A stretch of DNA of 64,000 nt, taken from NCBI GenBank assembly GCA_903789595.1, contig CAIFEZ010000016.1:1-64000 (forward strand). The letters are read 5' to 3'. The stretch is from an uncultured eubacterium 1-6 (lineage in GTDB: Bacteria > Bacillota > Clostridia > Lachnospirales > Lachnospiraceae). Shown in pieces: positions 43,413 through 52,653 of the stretch. Positions within the stretch are counted from its first letter, which is position 1. Each line of letters opens with the position of its first letter. A program made the translations under genes and the position numbers. The notes beneath the pieces are model-generated. The model saw nothing but the letters and a program-made list of their open reading frames with translations, did no database searches and was not told the origin of the DNA.

Positions 43413-43836
43413 GTTCCACACTTGTGGAGAAGACGATCTGGGTTTTGGTCCTGCCGAATTTCTGGAGCTCATTGATGAAGTGATCCAGCTCAGTTGTACT
43501 TTGGAACAGCACCTCGATGAGCATCGAATAATCGCCCGTCACGCAGTTGCATTCCACCACATTCGGTATGGATTTGATATAGGGATAAAACTCCGGTTTC
43601 TGGTTCGGCTCGACCTCCAGGTTGATAAATGCTTTGATATGATAGTCCAGCATCATGGGATTGACCTGGGCGTGATATCCCAGAATCACGCCCTGCTCTT
43701 CCAGCTTCTCAAGCCTTGCGGAGACAGAGGGAGAGGACAGAAAAACCTTTGCAGCCAGGTCCTTGAGCGGGATTCTGCCGTTTTTCTGCAGGATATTCAG
43801 TATCTTGATATCGATGGCATCCAGCTTTTTCAACAT
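43381..43836 (-). CDS. Lrp/AsnC-family regulator
   Basis: 151 residues: an N-terminal helix-turn-helix (LDAIDIKILNILQKNGRIPL, SSPSVSARLEKLEEQGVILG) and a C-terminal RAM ligand domain (IKAFINLEVEP, VVECNCVTGDYSMLIEV). These regulators usually sense amino acids. It is divergent from aspA across 509 bases, so aspartate metabolism is a reasonable guess. Its last residues lie in a tandemly repeated DNA segment. Confidence 0.92.
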   Translation of the reverse strand: MLKKLDAIDIKILNILQKNGRIPLKDLAAKVFLSSPSVSARLEKLEEQGVILGYHAQVNPMMLDYHIKAFINLEVEPNQKPEFYPYIKSIPNVVECNCVTGDYSMLIEVLFQSTTELDHFINELQKFGRTKTQIVFSTSVEQRAVPVQTPS

Positions 43837-43954
43837 TCCACCTCCATGATTATCCGGTATCTGTGATTTTCCCGGTATCGAATGGTTCTTATCTGTACTT
43901 TCTGCAAAAAAATGCTATAAATATAATCCAAAACTATAAAAGTACAAAAAGAAA

Positions 43955-43993
43955 AAGAGGCACCGTTCGATCTCTCGTTCGGTACCTCTTTGT
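43955..43993. terminator. Hairpin with T-rich flank in the lrp-aspA gap
   Basis: AGAGGCACCG and CGGTACCTCT pair with one mismatch. On the minus strand it is followed by TTTCTTTTTGTAC, like an attenuator ahead of the Lrp gene; on the plus strand by TTGTAC. The rest of the 509-base gap holds repeat C and the aspA promoter region. Confidence 0.45.
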
Positions 43994-44226
43994 ACTGCCA
44001 TAATTATAAACCTTTCGAGGACAGATGCAAGCGGGAAGTTAAAAACGGCCTTATTTTGTTCGACATAACACGAATGATCTTTATTTTTTTTGTGAGAACA
44101 TCCCGGATTTCTTCTCTTTCAATCTTTTCCGCTTAAGATATTTACATCGGATTTTTGCAGTGATATTCTCGCGTCATCCGGAAGGACAGTCAGTGAAGAC
44201 GTCCGCAAATTTTATGAGTGCTCTTA

Positions 44227-44322
44227 TTTACGCGAACAGCATCCCGGACGCAAAGTATTCGTGTGGGGCGAGCGTCGCGATAGCGAGATAAAACCCGCGA
44301 AGCGCATTTTATCTCGTTTCAT
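44227..44322. repeat. Repeat family C copy directly upstream of aspA
   Basis: TTTACGCGAACAGC, AGTATTCGTGTGGGGCGAGC, GTCGCGATAGCGAGATAAAA, CCCGCGAAGCGCATTTTATC and TCGTTT. It is the inverted equivalent of 35185-35290. It ends about 20 bases before the aspA start and so is part of the aspA leader. Confidence 0.7.
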
Positions 44323-44345
44323 TCAGGACATTTGGAGGAAAAATC

Positions 44346-45782
44346 ATGGAGATTTTTGAGAAGATCACAGCAGGAACTCGTCTGGAATCTGATTCCATCG
44401 GCACTCTGGAGGTGCCGGAGGACGCCTATTACGGTGTGCAGTCGCTTCGGGCAAAGCGGAACTTTCCGATTACCGGCACCGGGCTACATCCCCTGTTTAT
44501 CCGGAACCTGGCGAAAATCAAGCTTGCGGCTGCCGAGACCAACAAGAAAAGCGGAAAGCTGAAGCCGGAAAAGGCGGAAGCCATCGCAAAGGCCTGTCGT
44601 GAGATCATGAGAGGCAGACTGGCCGAATCCTTCATCGTGGACGGGATTCAGGGCGGAGCCGGAACCAGCGCGAATATGAATGCGAACGAGGTTGTGGCAA
44701 ACAGGGCCATTGAGCTTATGGGCGGAAAAAAGGGCGATTATTCTATGGTTCATCCGAACGATGACGTGAACATGTGTCAGTCAACGAACGATGTGATTCC
44801 GACCTGCGGCAAGCTGACTGCCCTTGATCTCCTCTCCGGCCTTGACGGTGAGCTGGAAGAGCTGGCGGACAGCCTTTCCCGGAAATCCGAGGAGTTTGAC
44901 CATATTCTCAAAATCGGTCGCACGCAGCTGCAGGACGCCGTTCCCATGCGTCTCGGCCAGACCTTCCATTCTTACGCATCGATGGTTTCCAGAGACCGCG
45001 AGCGTCTTCTGAATCTCAGGAAAGAACTCTGCACGGTGAATATGGGCGCGACAGCCATAGGAACCGCCATCAATACCTCCGATTTCTATTTTTACAATAT
45101 CGTTCCGACCCTCGGAAAAATCACCGGCTATCCTCTGACACAGGCAGCGGATCTTTTTGACGCGACCGAGAATCTCGACAGCTTCGTGATGATTTCCTCC
45201 GGACTGAAGACCTGTGCGGTTGATCTCTCCAAGATGTGCAACGACCTTCGTCTTCTCTCCAGCGGACCGCGGGCGGGTATCGGTGAGATTTCGCTCCCGG
45301 CGATGCAGAACGGATCCTCCATCATGCCGGGAAAAGTTAACCCGGTGATCCCCGAGGTTGTGACGCAGGTGGCATTTGAGGTCGCCGGCAACGACACGAC
45401 GATTACTATGGCGGCTGAGGCCGGTCAGATGGAGCTGAACGCGTTTGAGCCGGTGCTGTTCTACAATCTGTTTGACTCCATTTCCGAGCTGACGCATGCA
45501 GTGAACACGCTGCGCGTAAACTGTGTCGACGGAATCACGGCAAATGAGGAGAGATGCGAGGAGCTTCTGAACGCGAGCGTCGGAATCGCGACCGCTCTGA
45601 ATCCGTATATCGGGTATAAGAAGGCCGCGGAAATCGCGAAGAAATCCCTGAAGACCAGTGTGCCGGTAAAGGAACTGGTGCTTCAGGAAAAGCTGATGAC
45701 GGCAGGGGATCTCGAGCAGGTGCTGGATGCCTACAGCCTGACGGCAATCCATGGCGGAAGAACCGCGAGCAGTGCGGTCTGA
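44346..45782 (+). CDS. aspA: Aspartate ammonia-lyase
   Basis: Reversible deamination of aspartate to fumarate and ammonia. 478 residues of the fumarase/aspartase superfamily: GTLEVPEDAYYGVQSLRAKR, QGGAGTSANMNANEV, STNDVIPT, GRTQLQDAVPM and the signature GSSIMPGKVNPVIPE carrying the catalytic serine. The N-terminus distinguishes aspartase from class II fumarase. TTGGAGGAAAAATC precedes the ATG. Together with malic enzyme, the Ldh2 enzyme and OadB it belongs to C4-dicarboxylate metabolism. Confidence 0.95.
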   Translation: MEIFEKITAGTRLESDSIGTLEVPEDAYYGVQSLRAKRNFPITGTGLHPLFIRNLAKIKLAAAETNKKSGKLKPEKAEAIAKACREIMRGRLAESFIVDGIQGGAGTSANMNANEVVANRAIELMGGKKGDYSMVHPNDDVNMCQSTNDVIPTCGKLTALDLLSGLDGELEELADSLSRKSEEFDHILKIGRTQLQDAVPMRLGQTFHSYASMVSRDRERLLNLRKELCTVNMGATAIGTAINTSDFYFYNIVPTLGKITGYPLTQAADLFDATENLDSFVMISSGLKTCAVDLSKMCNDLRLLSSGPRAGIGEISLPAMQNGSSIMPGKVNPVIPEVVTQVAFEVAGNDTTITMAAEAGQMELNAFEPVLFYNLFDSISELTHAVNTLRVNCVDGITANEERCEELLNASVGIATALNPYIGYKKAAEIAKKSLKTSVPVKELVLQEKLMTAGDLEQVLDAYSLTAIHGGRTASSAV

Positions 45783-45932
45783 GCCGAATCTGTTTCGGCG
45801 GATGTGAGGAAAACTGTTTTTTCACAGACAGTGAACGCAAAGCGGCCGTGTGCCGTTGTATATTGCAGAACCGTGGCTCAGGTCATATGAGACCGTGTTC
45901 GGGCCGATTCATCTGCTGCCAGATAAGATTCA

Positions 45933-45960
45933 GCCGGATAGCATGGAATTCATATCCGGC
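45933..45960. other. Hairpin between convergent aspA and antiporter genes
   Basis: GCCGGATA and TATCCGGC form a perfect 8-bp stem around GCATGGAATTCA in the 188-base convergent gap. No T tract adjoins it. Confidence 0.4.
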
Positions 45961-45970
45961 CGGAGGATGT

Positions 45971-47299
45971 TCAGCTCCGGTCGAATACAATCGAGAGAAC
46001 CACAAAGATCAGGAGCAGGAAGGGATAAAACAGGTAAGGAATGATCGATACGGTGGATACTCCCGAGAGGCTGGCTGCGATCAGAAGCTGCGCCCCGTAG
46101 GGAATGATTCCTTGAAAGATGCAGGAACAGGTGTCCAGCAGTGACGCAGTTTTCTGCGGCTGTATCTGATATTCCGTACTTACCGTCTTCGCGATGGGCG
46201 CAGCGACGACGATGGCGACGGTGTTGTTGGCAGTTGCGATATCCATCAGACCGGTCAGGAAGGCAATGCCGAGCATGGCGCCCCGCTTGGTGCGGGAGAA
46301 TTTCCGGATCAGTTCCAGAATAGCCTCAAAGCCTCCGTACTCTTCCATCAGAGCGCTGATGGAGGCGACCAGAATGGTAACGATCATGGTCTCGAACATG
46401 GATGACGTGCCGGTTCCCATGGAGGAAAAGGCGGTGGCGAAGCTGAGTTCTCCCAGCAGACCGCCCATGATCAGAAACAGGATGATCCCGACGCCCAGCA
46501 CAACGAACACATTGGTTCCCAGAAGAGCCATGACAAGAACCGCAAAATATGGAATCGCAAGGCCGAACTGGAAGGGATAATTTCCGAGTTCGGCTTTGCC
46601 GCCGTTCAGAGCAATGATACATAGGATTGCCAGCGTGAGTGCGGCGGCCGGGAGGGCGATCCGGATATTTGCGCGGAATTTGTCCTTCATTTCGACGCCC
46701 TGCGTCTTGGTAGCCGCGATCGTCGTGTCAGAGATGAAGGACAGGTTGTCGCCGAACATGGCGCCGCCGACGACGGTTCCGACACAGAGGGGCAGGTAAA
46801 AGCTCGCTGTTTTGGCGACGGAGGCGGCAATCGGCACCAGAACAGTTATGGTGCCGACGCTGGTGCCCATCGACATGGAAATCAGGCAGGATATGACGAA
46901 CAGACCGGGAATCGCGAAGCGGCCCGGCATGATGTTCAGGAGAAGGTTAGCGGTACTCTCCACTCCGCCCGCTTCATTGGCGATTCCGCTGAAAGCACCC
47001 GCCATCAGGAAGATGAAGAGCATGATCGTGATGTTGTCATCGCCGATGCCTCTGGCGCAGATATGGATTTTCTCGTCAAAGGAAAGGGACGGGTTCTGGA
47101 GAAAGGCGACGATCAGAGCAAGACCGAAGGCCACAACGACGGACATGATGTAAAAGCCCATCTCTCCCTTGACCGGGTGGATATACTCAAAGTAAATACC
47201 GGACCCCAGGTACAGGATGAGGAATACCAGAATAGGAATGAGGGCCTTGGGGTTCGCCTGCTTCTTCCTGGCGGTTGTTTCGATGTTCTGTTCAGACAT
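45971..47299 (-). CDS. NhaC-family Na+/H+ (or malate-lactate) antiporter
   Basis: About 442 residues and eleven or twelve membrane helices. NhaC-family features: MGTSVGTITVLVPIAASVAK, GTVVGGAMFGDNLSFISDTT, AATKTQGVEMKDKFRANIRI and the second-half ATANNTVAIVVAAPIAK. The family includes Na+/H+ exchangers and MleN-type antiporters that exchange malate and H+ for lactate and Na+; neighbours acting on malate and aspartate make the latter attractive, but the sequence alone does not decide. ATG at 47299 after GGGAGAAAGAA. Confidence 0.88.
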   Translation of the reverse strand: MSEQNIETTARKKQANPKALIPILVFLILYLGSGIYFEYIHPVKGEMGFYIMSVVVAFGLALIVAFLQNPSLSFDEKIHICARGIGDDNITIMLFIFLMAGAFSGIANEAGGVESTANLLLNIMPGRFAIPGLFVISCLISMSMGTSVGTITVLVPIAASVAKTASFYLPLCVGTVVGGAMFGDNLSFISDTTIAATKTQGVEMKDKFRANIRIALPAAALTLAILCIIALNGGKAELGNYPFQFGLAIPYFAVLVMALLGTNVFVVLGVGIILFLIMGGLLGELSFATAFSSMGTGTSSMFETMIVTILVASISALMEEYGGFEAILELIRKFSRTKRGAMLGIAFLTGLMDIATANNTVAIVVAAPIAKTVSTEYQIQPQKTASLLDTCSCIFQGIIPYGAQLLIAASLSGVSTVSIIPYLFYPFLLLIFVVLSIVFDRS

Positions 47300-47370
47300 T
47301 TCTTTCTCCCGACATATCGTGTGATTTCGCATTCAGACTTCAGGGTGCTTTGCCTTCAGTGTCTTATGTG

Positions 47371-47442
47371 CACTTCGCATCCAGTCTCTTACGCGCGCTT
47401 CGCGTGCGACGAGCCTGTCTGCGTTTTCGAAGAGCTTATACA
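47371..47442. repeat. Repeat family A, right-end fragment
   Basis: Contains CGCATCCAGTCTCTTACGCG, GCTTCGCGTGCGACGAGCCT and GTCTGCGTTTTCGAAGAGCT and ends with the terminal motif AGCTTATACA. It lies just upstream of the NhaC-type gene, in its leader. The remaining gap to 47714 includes a doubled TTGTCAAGT near 47599 and 47624 that may belong to the LTA-synthase promoter. Confidence 0.7.
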
Positions 47443-47713
47443 GTACATTTTATTTCATAGTATAAGGATATTCAAGGGAGGCGGCGGGTGTTTTGGCCGT
47501 TTTTTTCATGAATTTTTCCAAATTTTCAGCATTCTCTGGCCGGTACTTTCGGGACTTCGTACATCGACAAATTCCGGGAAAGCTGATATGATGATTCGTT
47601 GTCAAGTTAAGCATATTAAATTGTCAAGTGTGATCTGTTAATTGTGGCAAAATATTGCGTTACGATTACGTGCATTATGAATATCGGAATTTCAGTCAGG
47701 AGCAGGAAATAGT

Positions 47714-49786
47714 ATGAGTATGAAAGAAGTTTTCGGCAGGGGAAAGCGCTGGTTTCAGAAGGCGGTGAGGCCGGAGCCGAAACCGCCGCGGCACCCGAAG
47801 CTGGTGGGGTTTCTGAACCGTTACGCCCTGATTCTGCATTTTGCCGCGTCGTTTTTCGGATACCTGGTCATCGAAGCGCTGGCGAGGCATTCCTTCGGGG
47901 CGGCGGTGACATTCCTGGATGATCATACCAAGGTCTTCCTTTACAATACGCTGATGATCTTCCTGAGCTCGCTGATCGTATTCCTGTTCCGGAACCGGAT
48001 TTTCTGGAGAATCCTGGTCATGGCGTTCTGGATGATTCTGGGAATCAGCAACAGCATTCTCCTGGCGAACCGGGTAACGCCGCTGACAGGACCCGATCTG
48101 ACAGCGCTGGGGGAAGGAGCGTCTGTGCTCACGAAGTATCTGTCCGGCTGGGAGATCGGATTGATTTATGTGCTTGTCATTGGGCTGGTGATCGGCCTGA
48201 TCGGGATACTTTGCCGGGCACCCCGCTATCAGGGAAAGATGCACCGGATTCCGGTGTTGATCGCGATTGTACTCTCCTGCTTCGGGTTCTGGGGACTGAC
48301 GCGGGAATTGGTGAACGTCCGGCTGCTTTCCGCGTACTTTGAGAACATCGCCTATGCGTATGAGGATTATGGCTTCCCGTACTGCCTGACGGTTACGGTT
48401 CTGGATACCGGAATCTCAAAGCCGGACCGCTACTCTCAGGCGATGGTAGATCAGATCATCGCGGATGAGCATGATGAGGAGACCACCACCTCGGATACCG
48501 AAAGCCTTCCGAATGTCATTATTGTGCAGTGCGAGACTTTTTTTGATCCTACCCGTATGAAAAATCTCTCATTCTCCGAGGATCCGCTCCCGAACTGGCA
48601 TAAGCTGGAGAAGGAATACACCTCCGGGCTGTATCAGGTGCCGGTCGTGGGCGCCGGTACGGTAAATACAGAATTTGAGACGCTGACCGGAATGAGCATG
48701 CGCTTTTTTGGCGCAGGAGAATATCCTTACAAGAGTGTTCTCCGGGACGAGACCTGCGAGAGCGCGGCGACCGTGCTGAAAAATCTGGGCTTTTCCGCGC
48801 ATGCTGTCCACGACAATGAGGCAAACTTTTACAGCCGCCGCAAGGTGTACGCGAATCTGGGATTTGACACGTTCACTTCCGGCGAGTACATGGATACACA
48901 GAATGACGTAAATGAGAACGGGTGGATGCGCGATGAGAATCTGATCTATCCGATCAATGACGCGCTGGATTCCACATCCGGCAGGGATTTTGTCTTTACT
49001 GTTAGCGTTCAGCCGCACGGCTCCTATCCGAGCGAGCATGTCATCGATGATCCGGAGATCACGGTATCGGGAACCGAAACGGACGCGGAGAATGCGGCGT
49101 GGGAATACTATGTGAATCAGCTGCACGAGGAGGATCAGTTCATCGCGGATCTGATTCAGGATGTGGAGGACCGCGGCGAACCGACAGTCATCCTCTTCTA
49201 CGGCGATCACCTTCCGACCATGGGACTTTCTGATGAGGATCTGAATTACGGTTCGATCTACCAGACGAATTATCTTCTGTGGGACAACATCGGTCTGAAA
49301 AAAGACAGCAAGGATATCGCGGCATATCAGGCCGCGGCGGATCTGTTCGACAAGCTCGATATTCATGACGGCGTCATGTTCCGGTATCAGCAGACCATGC
49401 AGAACAGTGAAAGCTATACCTTTGACATGCAGACACTGCAGTACGATATTCTGTACGGAAAGCGGTATGTGTATAACGGAACGAATCCATTTGAGAAGAC
49501 GGATTTGCAGCTCGGCGTAAAGCCGGTGATCATCACCGGAATCACAAAGCTTGCGAACGGCACCTATTACATCAACGGTGAGAACTTCACGCAGTCCTGT
49601 AAGGCAGTGATTGACGGAAAGCTGGACGACAGCACGATCTATGTGAATAATCAGACGCTGATGGTGAATGATCAGAACCTGAACGAGGACAGCATGATCA
49701 AGGTAGCGGTTCAGTCGAATTCCAGCACGCACAAGGTGCTGAGCAGTACCTATTCCTATAAATACAGCTGGTTTGCGGAGGACTGA
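47714..49786 (+). CDS. LTA synthase-like membrane sulfatase-superfamily enzyme
   Basis: 690 residues. The N-terminal 230 contain about five membrane helices; the extracellular alkaline-phosphatase/sulfatase domain (about 260-570) has the metal Glu in VIIVQCETFFDP, the nucleophile Thr region VVGAGTVNTEFETLTGMS, SVQPHGSYPSEH and FYGDHLPTMG. The final 110 residues form an IPT/Ig-like module (KPVIITGITKLANGTYYING). Such enzymes transfer glycerol phosphate from phosphatidylglycerol to lipoteichoic acid or related polymers. AGGAAATAGT precedes the ATG. A strong terminator follows. Confidence 0.9.
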   Translation: MSMKEVFGRGKRWFQKAVRPEPKPPRHPKLVGFLNRYALILHFAASFFGYLVIEALARHSFGAAVTFLDDHTKVFLYNTLMIFLSSLIVFLFRNRIFWRILVMAFWMILGISNSILLANRVTPLTGPDLTALGEGASVLTKYLSGWEIGLIYVLVIGLVIGLIGILCRAPRYQGKMHRIPVLIAIVLSCFGFWGLTRELVNVRLLSAYFENIAYAYEDYGFPYCLTVTVLDTGISKPDRYSQAMVDQIIADEHDEETTTSDTESLPNVIIVQCETFFDPTRMKNLSFSEDPLPNWHKLEKEYTSGLYQVPVVGAGTVNTEFETLTGMSMRFFGAGEYPYKSVLRDETCESAATVLKNLGFSAHAVHDNEANFYSRRKVYANLGFDTFTSGEYMDTQNDVNENGWMRDENLIYPINDALDSTSGRDFVFTVSVQPHGSYPSEHVIDDPEITVSGTETDAENAAWEYYVNQLHEEDQFIADLIQDVEDRGEPTVILFYGDHLPTMGLSDEDLNYGSIYQTNYLLWDNIGLKKDSKDIAAYQAAADLFDKLDIHDGVMFRYQQTMQNSESYTFDMQTLQYDILYGKRYVYNGTNPFEKTDLQLGVKPVIITGITKLANGTYYINGENFTQSCKAVIDGKLDDSTIYVNNQTLMVNDQNLNEDSMIKVAVQSNSSTHKVLSSTYSYKYSWFAED

Positions 49787-49803
49787 GGGAGGAACGGCAG
49801 CTG

Positions 49804-49857
49804 TCACACCACAAAAGAAAGCCGCGGATTCATCCGCGGCTTTCTTTTGTGGTGTGA
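49804..49857. terminator. Bidirectional terminator between LTA-synthase-like gene and scpB
   Basis: A near-perfect inverted repeat with 26-base arms centred on TC: AAAGAAAGCCGCGGAT on one side and ATCCGCGGCTTTCTTT on the other, giving a T-rich 3' arm on both strands. It lies between convergent genes. Confidence 0.9.
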
Positions 49858-49880
49858 TGCTTGTGTTTGCAATAAGTGTG

Positions 49881-50606
49881 TCAGATGTCTACGCGCACAT
49901 CCGCTTCCGCTTCTGCTTCTGCCTTGAAATCCGCGATCTGTCCCGGGCTTAGTTCCGGAAGCTGATCTGTGGATTCTACGCCGAAGTAGCGGAGAAATTT
50001 CTCTGTGGTGCCGAGAAGAATCGGTCTTCCGGGGACATTAAGGCGACCGAGCTCCTGGACCAGATCGTATTCCAGAAGCTTGTTGACCGCGTGTTCGGAG
50101 CTGACGCCGCGGATCTGCTCGATCTGCGCCTTTGTGACCGGCTGCTTGTATGCAATGATGGAGAGTGTTTCGAGAATGACGTCGGTCAGCCGGGGTTTTT
50201 TCGGATGTCTCGCGAGGGTGATAAGCTGACCATAATACTGCTTCTTCGTGGAAAGCTGCCAGGAATTGTCGAGATCGAGAAGCTGAATGCCGGATTCCGG
50301 ACGGTTCAGCCTTTCCTGCAGGGAACGCAGCGCTTTCTCGGTCTGTGATGGGGTACGCCCTACGGCAGAGGCGAGACGCGACAGCTCGACGGAATCTCCC
50401 ATCGCGAAGAGAAGCGCCTCCAGGGCGCCCTCCAGAGTAGTGTCCTCCGTCTCCGTCAGTCGAAGACCATCTGTCTTTTGGTCCGTGCCGGATTCTGCGG
50501 TACCTGTACTTCCGGTGCCGGAATCTGCATCACATGCTGCATCAGCGGCGACATTGGGCTCTGTACCCGGTTCTGTTTTCCTATCTTCTACATTATTATC
50601 TGCCAT
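49881..50606 (-). CDS. scpB: Segregation and condensation protein ScpB
   Basis: A subunit of the SMC-ScpAB chromosome condensin. About 241 residues; the conserved core of two winged helices runs from EGALEALLFAMGDSVELSRL to FGVESTDQLPELS, with LTDVILETLSIIAYKQPVTK and VSSEHAVNKLLEYDLV. The first 45 residues are an Asp/Thr/Gly-rich extension uncommon in ScpB. The start (50606 or 50612) lacks a strong ribosome binding site. A repeat B copy lies between it and scpA. Confidence 0.94.
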   Translation of the reverse strand: MADNNVEDRKTEPGTEPNVAADAACDADSGTGSTGTAESGTDQKTDGLRLTETEDTTLEGALEALLFAMGDSVELSRLASAVGRTPSQTEKALRSLQERLNRPESGIQLLDLDNSWQLSTKKQYYGQLITLARHPKKPRLTDVILETLSIIAYKQPVTKAQIEQIRGVSSEHAVNKLLEYDLVQELGRLNVPGRPILLGTTEKFLRYFGVESTDQLPELSPGQIADFKAEAEAEADVRVDI

Positions 50607-50636
50607 CTGCAATTACCATTCTCTCAGAATCACTAT

Positions 50637-50714
50637 CTGTTCGTTACTGATCATGCTTATCTGACCAGGCAGGACTGTGAAATTTCTGCCTGTCAGATAT
50701 ACCGTGAAAATCTG
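50637..50714. repeat. Repeat family B copy between scpA and scpB
   Basis: CTGTTCGTTACTGATCATGC, then GACCAGGCAGGACTGTGAAA, TTTCTGCCTGTC. It matches the hairpin end of the family. It occupies nearly the whole gap between two genes that are usually adjacent. Confidence 0.6.
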
Positions 50715-50733
50715 CTATGCAATTTCCACTCTC

Positions 50734-51555
50734 TCAGAACAATTCATTAAAGGGCTTGGTGCCCGCGTCCTCCCGGTAAGCGTCTCCGGCAAGCGCGGTT
50801 TCATGCTCATCCTCCATGGATTCAATCTCGATATCGCCGAAGAGCTCGTCCTGGGTGCAGTGAATCTTTCCGAGCTTCATGAGCTCGAGCACCGCGAGAA
50901 AAGTGACGACCGCATTCATTTTCGTCGGCTGCTTCTCCAGAAGCTTTTTGAAGGATACCTTTCTCTTCTTCCGGGTCACGATCTGCACGGAATCCAGCTT
51001 ATCGGGAAGAGAGACCTCGTCTCTTTCGATATGGCCGAATTTGCTGCGGATCGGGTCGATCTTGTCCTTCTGACGCTTCAGAACAAATTCGAAGATTTCA
51101 TGAAGCCTTTCGAGAGTGACGCCGTCCAGCAGCTCGGCGGGATCCACCGGAGGCGAGTAGCGGGCCACTTCCTTCGGAAGGTGCTGCTTTCGGGTAATAA
51201 GCTCGCCGGCATGGTCCGCGTATTCGCGCAGATGCCTGGAAATTTCCTTGTATTCCTTGTATTCGAGGAGCTGCTGTACGAGAGTTTCACGCGGATCAAT
51301 TTCCTCACCGGTTTCTTCGTCGACCTCCCTGGGAAGAAGCATCCGGCATTTGATGTCGATCAGCGTTGCCGCCATCACCATGAATTCGCTGGTGACGTTC
51401 ATGTCCTCGTGGTCCATCTGACGGACGTATTCCAGGTACTGATCGGTAATCTCTGAAATGGGAATATCGTAGATATCTATTTTGTTCTTGTCGATGAGGT
51501 GCAGGAGAAGGTCCAGAGGGCCCTGAAACACCTGCAGATTTACAGATATTGCCAC
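50734..51555 (-). CDS. scpA: Segregation and condensation protein ScpA
   Basis: The kleisin subunit that bridges SMC heads. The N-terminal signature VNLQVFQGPLDLLLHLIDKN, IDIYDIPISEITDQYLEYV, and the C-terminal winged helix with AVVTFLAVLELMKLGKIHCT are typical. I chose a GTG start at 51555 (273 residues), just upstream of the conserved N-terminus and behind AAAGGAAATTTTCCCGAA; the in-frame ATG at 51666 would add a non-homologous stretch. Confidence 0.94.
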   Translation of the reverse strand: MAISVNLQVFQGPLDLLLHLIDKNKIDIYDIPISEITDQYLEYVRQMDHEDMNVTSEFMVMAATLIDIKCRMLLPREVDEETGEEIDPRETLVQQLLEYKEYKEISRHLREYADHAGELITRKQHLPKEVARYSPPVDPAELLDGVTLERLHEIFEFVLKRQKDKIDPIRSKFGHIERDEVSLPDKLDSVQIVTRKKRKVSFKKLLEKQPTKMNAVVTFLAVLELMKLGKIHCTQDELFGDIEIESMEDEHETALAGDAYREDAGTKPFNELF

Positions 51556-51696
51556 TTCGGGAAAATTTCCTTTCTGACCGGAAGGCCGTGATACGGTCTG
51601 CTGCACGTGACAGGCAGAGACGCTGTGACACCGGCAGAGGCAGCCTGCCGGTACCAAAAAACGCAATATTCAGTAAACAGACATTGTGTCATAAAC

Positions 51697-51722
51697 TGTA
51701 TAAGCTGCGCGCCGCTCCGCAC
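51697..51722. repeat. Repeat family A, left-end fragment
   Basis: TGTATAAGCTGCGCGCCGCT starts with the family A terminal motif and then diverges. It lies between the metallophosphoesterase gene and scpA. Confidence 0.45.
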
Positions 51723-51729
51723 GGAAGAC

Positions 51730-52605
51730 TCAGGGATGAGGATGATCGTTTACATGGATTTCGGCGGTCACAATCTCCCGCGGATTATGAATCCTGACGG
51801 GGATCGTATGCTCTCCGCAGCCGGAACTTACTATAACACTTTTTCCGTCCTTTTGGAATAAGCCGTAGGCCTTCCCGGTAAAGAGACTCAAATCCGGGCT
51901 GATCAGTCCGCTGTGCTTTCCGAAGCGGACGATTCCCCCGTGATAGTGGCCGCAGAGAGTCAGGTCGGCGCCCCATTCCAGATAGGCGTCCATTCCCGAC
52001 GGACTGTGAGCAAGGAGAAGGGTGATGCTGTCGGAAGGCGGCGTTCCGGGATTCTGCCCGGTGCGGAAGGCCTCTGTAAGCGCGGAGCAGGGAAGCTGTT
52101 CGTGACGGATTCTGCCGTAGTAGCGGCGGTCCATGCTGAAGCCGCAGATGCTGACCGGAAGGCCGTGCACCGTGAATTCCCGGACCTCATTCTGGAGCAG
52201 GACGAGACGGCCGGATTGCTCCAGAGTGTGCACAAAGCGGGGATACATGTCGCCGTACACCTCCGGATAGATCCGGGTACGGTATTCATGATTGCCCATG
52301 GCGAGATAAATATTCCCTGCCGGGTCATCATCGTCGTGCGAAGCGGCCCATTTCCCTGCCAGATGGGTGAGAAAATCAGCAGCGGGCGTGACGGAGCATC
52401 CGGGCTTTGCGACAATAGAGTCTCCGCCGCACAGAATCAGATCCGGCCGGTTTCTCTGAAGAATGGCTTCGATCCGGTAGGTTTCCTCCGGGCTGCAGCA
52501 GTTGTGCAGATCGGTGAAAAAACAGACTGTCAGTGTTCCGGACGGGAGTCCGGGTTTTTCAAGACTGATTTTATAGCGGGGGTCTTTGTATCTTCTCATG
52601 AACAT
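51730..52605 (-). CDS. Calcineurin-like metallophosphoesterase (YkuE-like)
   Basis: 291 residues with all five metal motifs: FFTDLHN, CGGDSIV, AMGNHEYR, LLLAHSPSG and LCGHYHGGIVRF. It lacks a signal peptide or N-terminal membrane anchor; the first residues MFMRRYKDPRYKI are basic. Relatives act on UDP-diacylglucosamine or on uncharacterised phosphoesters. It is downstream of rpsU on the same strand but separated by a terminator-like hairpin. Confidence 0.88.
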   Translation of the reverse strand: MFMRRYKDPRYKISLEKPGLPSGTLTVCFFTDLHNCCSPEETYRIEAILQRNRPDLILCGGDSIVAKPGCSVTPAADFLTHLAGKWAASHDDDDPAGNIYLAMGNHEYRTRIYPEVYGDMYPRFVHTLEQSGRLVLLQNEVREFTVHGLPVSICGFSMDRRYYGRIRHEQLPCSALTEAFRTGQNPGTPPSDSITLLLAHSPSGMDAYLEWGADLTLCGHYHGGIVRFGKHSGLISPDLSLFTGKAYGLFQKDGKSVIVSSGCGEHTIPVRIHNPREIVTAEIHVNDHPHP

Positions 52606-52612
52606 AATGAAG

Positions 52613-52642
52613 AAAGCTCTGGCATTTACATGTCAGAGCTTT
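52613..52642 (-). terminator. Hairpin after rpsU
   Basis: AAAGCTCTG and CAGAGCTTT pair perfectly over a loop of about 12 bases; the minus-strand copy continues as CTTCATT. It lies ten bases after the rpsU stop and probably ends that transcript. Confidence 0.6.
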
Positions 52643-52653
52643 TCATGTGCAAA

